Source of the DNA: Persicaria tinctoria
Lineage: Eukaryota > Streptophyta > Magnoliopsida > Caryophyllales > Polygonaceae
NCBI GenBank assembly: GCA_037127255.1
Contig: JBANSL010000005.1
Span: 1-64,000 of the forward strand
Reading direction: 5' to 3'
DNA length: 64,000 nucleotides
Both the position numbers and the translations under genes were made by a program. The notes under the pieces are model-generated. The model did not search any database, was not told the DNA's origin, and was given only the letters and a program-made list of their open reading frames with translations. Shown here piece after piece: positions 57,919 to 64,000 of this stretch; position 1 is the stretch's first letter; the number at the start of each line of letters is the position of its first letter.

Positions 57919-59187
57919 ATGGATCCTTAAGAAATGTATGAATTCCTCAACCATTCTTCAGGTTCATCCTCTGACAAGCTTGACAAAGCTTACGTGAAGT
58001 GCTTGTATCTATCTACCCTAGATAAGTCAAGAGTCGAGGTTGAAAGTTCTAGACCAAGGAGGACACGATCTTACATCGATAGAGAACGTGAGAAGGGTCA
58101 TGATCGTCTTATCGCAAATTATTTTTCAGAAGACCCCCCTTCAGTGTATCCAGGTGTTGTTTTTAGAAGACAGTTCAGAATGCGAAGACCATTATTCTTA
58201 CGCATTGTGAACGAACTCGCAAGTAAGGTTGAATTTTTTAAACAGAAGCTCGATGCCACTGGGAGACTTGAGCTATCTGCGCTACAGAAATGTACCGCGG
58301 CCATGCACATGTTGGCTTACGGTGTGGGTGCAGACGCGGTGGATGAATATCTTCGTTTGGGTGAAAGCACAGCCAGACTATGCTTGTCCAACTTTGTGGA
58401 TGGTGTCATAGCTTCATTTGGTGATTCGTATCTTCGAAGACCAAATGCTTCAGACATACAACGCCTTCTTTATGTTGGAGCACAACGAGGATTCCCAAGT
58501 ACGTATGATCGGTAGTATCGATTGCATGCACTGGAAATGGAAGAACTGCCCAACTGCATGGAAGGGTCAGTTCGAAGGTAAAGACGGGAGACCAACCATC
58601 GTTTTAGAGGCGGTTGCATCGTATGATCTATGAATTTTACATGCCTTCTTCGAAACTCTAGGTACGTGTAATGATATCAATGTTCTTCATCGTTCTCCTG
58701 TATTTGATGATGTATTGCAAGGGATATCTCCACCGGTTAACTTCGAAGTCAATGGTCATCAATATCGTTTAAGTTACTATCTAGCTTGATGGCATATATC
58801 CTGATTGGGCGACTTTCATATCATCTATCAAACTTCCTCAAGGAGAGAATGCTAAATTATTTGTCCAATACCAAGAGGCTACTAGAAAAGATGTATAATG
58901 AGCTTTTGGAGTCCTGTTGTAGGCTCGATTTGCCATAATAAAAAACCCAGCACTTGCCTGGGAAATTACTCTGGTGGGGAGAATAATGAAAGCGTGTATA
59001 ATTTTGCATAATATGATAGTGGAGGACAAGCGGGAGAACTACAATCTTTCCTTTAATCTTTCACATTTTGACCAAGTGGAGGGTGTTGACACTTCATACT
59101 CCACCAATCAACCTGTGTCCATGGAGGAATACATTGGCAATCGAACACAGCTTCGAAATAGGATTATACACTATCAACTGAAGTAAG
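57919..59187 (+). pseudogene. Harbinger DDE transposase (broken)
   Basis: The start MDP is followed by a stop and then EMYEFLNHSSGSSSDK. The N-terminal part is open (VYPGVVFRRQFRMRRPLFLR, LSALQKCTAAMHMLAYG, LGESTARLCLSNFVDGVI). A frameshift near 58490 moves to RMIGSIDCMHWKWKNCPTAW, holding the first catalytic Asp. The second Asp zone (CNDINVLHRSPVFD, ~58670) and the Glu zone (LFVQYQEATRKD, ~58865) follow after further stops. It ends RNRIIHYQLK at 59187. DDE order and spacing fit plant PIF/Harbinger; the copy is dead. Confidence 0.85.
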
Positions 59188-59673
59188 ATTTGATCGAACA
59201 TATATGGCAGAAGTTCAAAAATGGATATTTGGGAAATTAAAATATTGTTCTACATTTCATTTCTATCTCTTTGTATTTCGATGCTTTCTATTTCATATAC
59301 TCCATGTATGTCATTTATGTTTTCCTGGTATTTTGATGTTTTGTGGTTTAAGTGAAGATGATTCCCGTAGTATTTACAATCTATTTGTACTTTGCGTGAT
59401 ATTATCTTATTTTCGTAAAAATAAATTACTAAAAAAATTCTTAATTATTTATCATTATTATATTATTTTATGCGAAATATAATTTTTGTATAAATAATGT
59501 AAAAATAATATGATTATAAATATTTTAATATATAATAGATGGTGAAAGTGAAGTTAAGAAATTGAGATAGGTTTTAGGGATGTGGGTATAAAAGTAAGTT
59601 ATGTTTTTTAAGGAAAGAGAAGTGATAAAATAGAGTTAAGAAATCTTATAAGGTTTTACGGATGCGGATGGTC

Positions 59674-60297
59674 TAAGATATTGTGACTAAACATCTTACA
59701 TCTCACTAGGCAGATGTAACTACTGTTACTGGTTTAGGAGTTGAACAATGCACCAGCTCCATCTATTTTTCCAATGTATAAAAAAGATCAAATTCCAATG
59801 GCTCTTGACAGTTGACACGATAAACTTCTCTACCACCGTTTTTTTTTCTCCTAGTCCGGAAGGACTTCAACAAACTTATGATCACTTGAATAATTAAATA
59901 ATTGTTCAGCGATAAAACAAGAGGCAGGGACACTGCACATCACGACCAACATAAACCGAAGTATACTGCGCAGAATTTTTTCCTTCTATGGTTTTCTTTT
60001 TCTTTCCAAAACCTGCAGCAATTCGCTGCACAGATCATGTGATCCAATTCGAATTGAATAGGCGCCTCTAACTGATTATTGTTGCTCTAACTAAAACTAA
60101 AATTTTAAAACACTGTATTTGTTGCGTATAAACAATTTACCAAATCTGTACTTGTACCCTCGCATTGCCATGATATCAAATACTTTCTGTAACCATTTTT
60201 TCCCGGGATGCAGTTTGTTCTTTCACATGATAGAGCCAAAATGCTACAATTAGAAGCTTCTACAGTAAGAATAAATTGAAAGAGCAAGCAATGAGTG
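59674..60297. other. 3' flank of the DUF726 gene
   Basis: The part next to 60298 is the expected 3' UTR of the minus-strand gene. No other gene or bounded element is seen. Confidence 0.5.
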
Positions 60298-63200
60298 CTA
60301 ACCAGAATACGCCAATCCGGTGGGAGAGCTTCTAAAAACAGGGAAGTAGGATTCAAGCTCAAGCTCCTCCAGTATCTGGTGCGTGGCCCATAGATAGGAA
60401 GAATGACCTTCAATTATATGTGTTGCATCAACCTGCAATGCCACGCATATCAGTTATGCATTATAGATGGAAAGGCCATGCAAAGAAAGTTAAACATAAA
60501 ATGACTCACATTCTCAATCCCAGGAACAGTAACAGCTTGGATTCCGGCTAACCCTTTAGCGAGCAAGCTGCCATATAGTCACCCCAGCCCCAATAAGAAG
60601 GATTACAGAAGAAAATTACATCTTCACAGCATGGGAGCAATTTCAATAATAATGGTGAGATTTACACGGTCTAATCATACAAGATGAAAATGCTACTCAA
60701 ACATGATACTGAACCTTAGACTCGTCATTCTACTTTGAATGTGTTAAATGGGGGTTAGGGAGATGACAAGCCGCATTTGGCTTATTGAAAAGAAGGAAGA
60801 CAGAAGGGATAACTTATTATTTACATTTCCTGGCCTAAGATATGCATCACTGAAGCTTCTTTAACACTTCCTCTTCCAACACATTAAGCAACTTTTCTAA
60901 AATGATGAATTATATAAACATTTGTGGTATGGAATATGGATACCTTGCACGAAATGCAACTCCAAGAATCCAATCATTTGAAGAGAAAACGTTCACAAAT
61001 CTCCCAGCAACAACCTGCAAAAGCTTGGGAGTATAGAAGATTTTCAAGTTGCTACTTGTTCCTAATTCTTAGTGGAATAAAAGAGCAAGAAGAAAAAAAT
61101 AACAATAGGAAAACAGAATGATACATGCCTTTCGCGCAGCTTCCCAATTCTCGTCTTTAATTGAAATGGGTGCCCCGAGAAGAACAACTCTTTCTACAAT
61201 GCCAGCTATCAAAGACAGCATATGCTTTAGCAATTTGTAGAGAAAAATAACTTTTATGACTTGGAGGAAGGCATCGTTGAAAAGCTACCTCTTTGTTCAG
61301 CTTCTGCCAGATACTGGAGGCATTTGAATATTACTCTAGCCCCTAATGAGTACCCAACTAGTGTAACAGGCCTGAAAGTATTAATAGACCAGACTGGCGA
61401 TATAGATAGATTGTTTAAACCAAAAGTACTTCAGCCAAGAGAGAAAATTCAATATCCAAGTCATTATGGCTCATCTACCTGTTCCCTTGCAATCCCTTCA
61501 ATAGAACTTCAGCAAGTAACTTCCCAGCTTTATCAGACCTACAATATTCCACATCAAAGAGTCAATAATGGAAGATGATATGTTCCACTCCTCTATGTAG
61601 GCAAAAGAAGGAAGACTATTCTAGTCGGTGATCAAGATCCAAAATAAAAAACTTCTAATGTATTCCTCTCATATTTGATTCACAAACAAGAGTACAAAAC
61701 TACTAACACCCATCGTTGTTCATAACCATCAACATAAACTGAACTGATCATTAATCAAGCCAACACAGAGCACATGTTTGGGTATGCGTGTCCAGTATGG
61801 AAGGAAAGCTGCCTTTAACACTCAATTTGAAAAAAGAAAAATTATATGTTCCTGTAGTTATTAGTAGTTACACACCGATTAGACGCTCAAGGTTCGAAAT
61901 TAGCAGTAGTGAGATTGCAAAGAAACATTTACCCTCTTTGTTACGCACTTACGCCCATATCTGGATAATAAACTACAAGTAACTTATAAGTACATTCAAC
62001 AGCATAAACACCTCCAGATTTCTTTTAACCCTTTTCACATTTAGCATCACCACCGGATTGGTAGATGGTGGCTCGCGAATGATTAGGAAATGTGTCCCTT
62101 CTTCACAGTGAAGCATTTCCATCTGCCAAAAGTATTGTACCTGTCAATAGCAATTGCCCATTTGCTGTCTATGAAATCTGTAGCTGCAAGAAGGGTAGCT
62201 GGCCAGGCCAATGCGGTAAGAAGTGTGCTGAGTACAGTCATCATAGCCCCTTGCTTCATTAACTCCAGTGCGAGTCCTATAGTAAGTAGTATATATTGTC
62301 AATGTTGACCATGATTTTGATAATAGGAGGATCCAGTAAAAGAACAATAGAAACAAAGGGGAACAGAAGGATTACTAGAAGTGAGCCAATCCTGTATTGC
62401 AGTGCTCACTGCAATCAAATTCTCAGATTCCCACTGTAGTGCATACCTATGTATGTATAAAATGTTTTTGAGAAAAAAGACACAATCAGAAGCACAGATG
62501 GAGTTATGATGAAAGCTGCTTTAGTTCTAGGAATTCCATTAACGTAGGAAGAATATGACATAGAGAAACTTCGACAACTATCCACATGAAAGTAAAGAAA
62601 AATGCAAATCAGTACATTGATATATCACACTTGAATCTTGGAAATAGTTCAATAGTCCATGCTAATTGCTGCAAATGTAGCGTGGCCATACCTCTCTAAG
62701 TTATCATTAAGTCCTTCCCATGGCATTATGAAGTCTTCCTCGTCAAATACAAATCCAGAAACCAAGATCCCTACGGCTAGTCGCTTAAAAGTGAAAACAA
62801 GCAAATTTGAATTCGAATCAGCATAAGGTTGCCAACAAAACACGAACATTTAAAATGAACTGTCAGAGAAAATAGGATCACCCTGCAAATTCTTTCGCTT
62901 AGTTCAATAATCACTTAAAGTTATAATATGTATTATAATCAAAGTTCTAAATATCGTGTATCGGGGTTGTATCGGTTATTAGTAAAAATGATATATCGGG
63001 GATATATCGGATTTATCAGTTTCGCTAGTTTTTAACTATAAATATTATATTTATACTTCAAAATGGAAAAATACACATGAAAAATTAATATTTAAATTGC
63101 AAAATTACCAAATAAATTTGACAATATAAAAACAACTTCATTCATAAAGGCTAAAGTTACCTTATCAAAATTGTCAATTCTAAATATCGCTGATATATTG

Positions 63201-63960
63201 GGTAATAAAGGCTAAATTTGCCTTATAAAAGTTGTCAATTCTAAATATCCCCGATATATCCCTGATATATCACCGATATTGACCCGATATATCAGCGTTG
63301 ACCCGATATATCGCCGATATTGACCCGATATATTACGTTGACCGATATTTTCACCCGATATGCCGATATCGTATCGGATTCTAAATATCCCCGATACATC
63401 GCCGATATATCAAATATTTAGAACACCGATTATAATGCAATATGTGCATTATAAATCATAAAAACATGGCTATCCAAACACACCCTAAATCAGCTCGCAA
63501 TAAAATTATAAACTATAGGGAAATTCATATACCCCTTGCCTATGATTTTCTCCTATGGCTTTGAACTCAAATTCGTCAATACTGCCTATTCTCCTAGCCA
63601 TTTTGCTACCTGTGAGTCCAGCTCCAGCAGCTGCAAAATTTTGGAGAGGGAGAAGTAATTAATAAAACACTATAATAAAACCAAGTAGATATGTCATGTA
63701 GACTAAGCTTGTTGCATAGCAAGAAAAAGAAGAATACAGTCATCACCCAGCAGGCACTTTCAAATTAAAGATGCAAACTCCTAGAAAGAGTAAACGTAGT
63801 AGCTCACCACCAAATGAAGCTGCAATCGCAACAGAACCAACAACACTTCCCGCAGCAGATGCTGCAGCAGCAAAACCACTAGCTCCAATTACAGGGATAA
63901 TAGTTCCCAAAGTAGGAGCTAGTGCACTGAAACCAGCAGCAATTGCTGGGGCAGCTAAAC
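60298..63960 (-). CDS. DUF726 / TMCO4-like membrane hydrolase-fold protein (partial, 11 exons in window)
   Basis: Exons in transcription order: 63960-63808, 63630-63533, 62783-62692, 62446-62376, 62276-62141, 61538-61479, 61371-61289, 61205-61129, 61014-60944, 60567-60510 and 60432-60298. Phases agree throughout; the stop is at 60298. The 343 C-terminal residues include a Gly/Ala-rich hydrophobic stretch (GLAAPAIAAGFSALAPTLGT), RLAVGILVSGFVFDEEDFI, a second hydrophobic stretch (MMTVLSTLLTALAWPATLLA), the nucleophile-elbow motif GYSLGAR, RVVLLGAPISIKDENWEAAR and EGHSSYLWATHQILEELELE. This is the conserved order of the DUF726 family (At2g18100/At4g36210, animal TMCO4), membrane proteins with an alpha/beta-hydrolase core and unknown substrate. 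The N-terminus lies beyond the right edge. Confidence 0.92.
61015..61128 (-). other. GC-AG intron in the DUF726 gene
   Basis: The exon ending NWEAARK (minus, at 61129) is followed by gcatgt rather than GT; the acceptor is ttttgcag before GTTGTTGCTGGG. The join gives AARKVVAGRFVNV, matching the family. No GT nearby keeps the frame and the conserved residues. GC-AG is a known minor class, usually with strong flanking consensus, as here (AAG|GCATGT). Confidence 0.8.
62940..63428. mobile_element. hAT-type MITE in a DUF726 intron, 489 bp
   Basis: The ends CAAAGTTCTAAATAT and, inverted, CGGTGTTCTAAATAT form terminal repeats. The 8-bp direct repeat ATTATAAT flanks them at 62932-62939 and 63429-63436. 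The right half is packed with variants of ccgatatatcgcc/gacccgatata. There is no coding region. It lies in the intron between exons 63630-63533 and 62783-62692. Confidence 0.82.
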
Positions 63961-64000
63961 CTGTTCATAAACAATTGTAAACAGTTACCAACTGCATGAT

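Larger units (their letters stand above)
55874..59673 (+). mobile_element. PIF/Harbinger DNA transposon, ~3.8 kb, inactive
   Basis: It contains both proteins of this superfamily in the same direction: a Myb/SANT-like DNA-binding ORF1 and a DDE transposase ORF2. Candidate ends are TAA|agcacctgcaacg (from 55874) and, inverted, gaccatccgcatccg (to 59673)|TAA. The 3-bp TSD TAA suits the family; the terminal repeats match imperfectly (about 8 of 11 bases), so the exact limits are tentative. Both ORFs carry stops or frameshifts. Confidence 0.6.

Noticed and set aside
60568..60943. Second U12-type intron (donor gtatccatattcc) in the DUF726 gene
   Set aside because: The donor departs from RTATCCTT at the key TT and there is no TCCTTAAC-like branch site before the acceptor; ordinary GT-AG is sufficient.

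Overview
The window is nuclear DNA of a flowering plant, most likely a eudicot. The evidence is GT-AG introns in long genes, plant-only protein families (dehydrin, organellar MAP1D, a PHD-SWIB-Plus3-GYF protein), Ty1/copia and LINE elements, and AT-rich intergenic DNA. I cannot name the species. Most of the window is repeats and transposable elements; only four genes look intact, and one of these runs off the right edge.

Layout. 1-5824 is a head-to-tail satellite with a ~168 bp monomer. It switches abruptly to a second, unrelated satellite (~173 bp monomer) at 5825-9570. 9571-12577 holds LINE RNase H remnants split by a solo LTR with a perfect 5-bp target-site duplication (TSD). A Tourist-type MITE (12577-13017) sits just upstream of a ten-exon organellar methionine aminopeptidase gene (13178-16242, 344 aa). 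After LINE debris comes a ten-exon PHD-SWIB-Plus3-GYF chromatin gene (20056-26287, 1254 aa). One of its introns has the signals of a minor-spliceosome AT-AC intron. 26.8-34.1 kb is a nest of retroelements: two 5'-truncated retroposons with TSDs, then a Stowaway-like MITE split by a copia element whose 3' LTR is itself split by a ~100 bp SINE. 35.4-40.2 kb is a candidate Helitron carrying an alcohol-dehydrogenase exon. A two-exon Y2SK2 dehydrin lies on the minus strand (41195-41846), with a G-box upstream. 42.3-46.3 kb is a recent copia element without gag. It is followed by a fragment of a CCCH-type zinc-finger gene, a non-autonomous hAT element, and a region of captured gene fragments (PPR; three tandem pieces of a STICHEL/DnaX-like gene). 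55.9-59.7 kb is a decayed PIF/Harbinger transposon with both ORFs. The right end (60298 to beyond 64000, minus strand) is a DUF726/TMCO4-like gene with a hAT-type MITE in an intron and a GC-AG intron.

The four genes do not form a pathway. From memory, the PHD-SWIB-GYF and DUF726 families are neighbours in Arabidopsis (At2g18090/At2g18100). If so, the window shows an ancestral gene pair pushed about 34 kb apart by transposon accumulation. No prokaryotic features, CRISPR, rRNA or convincing tRNA genes were seen.
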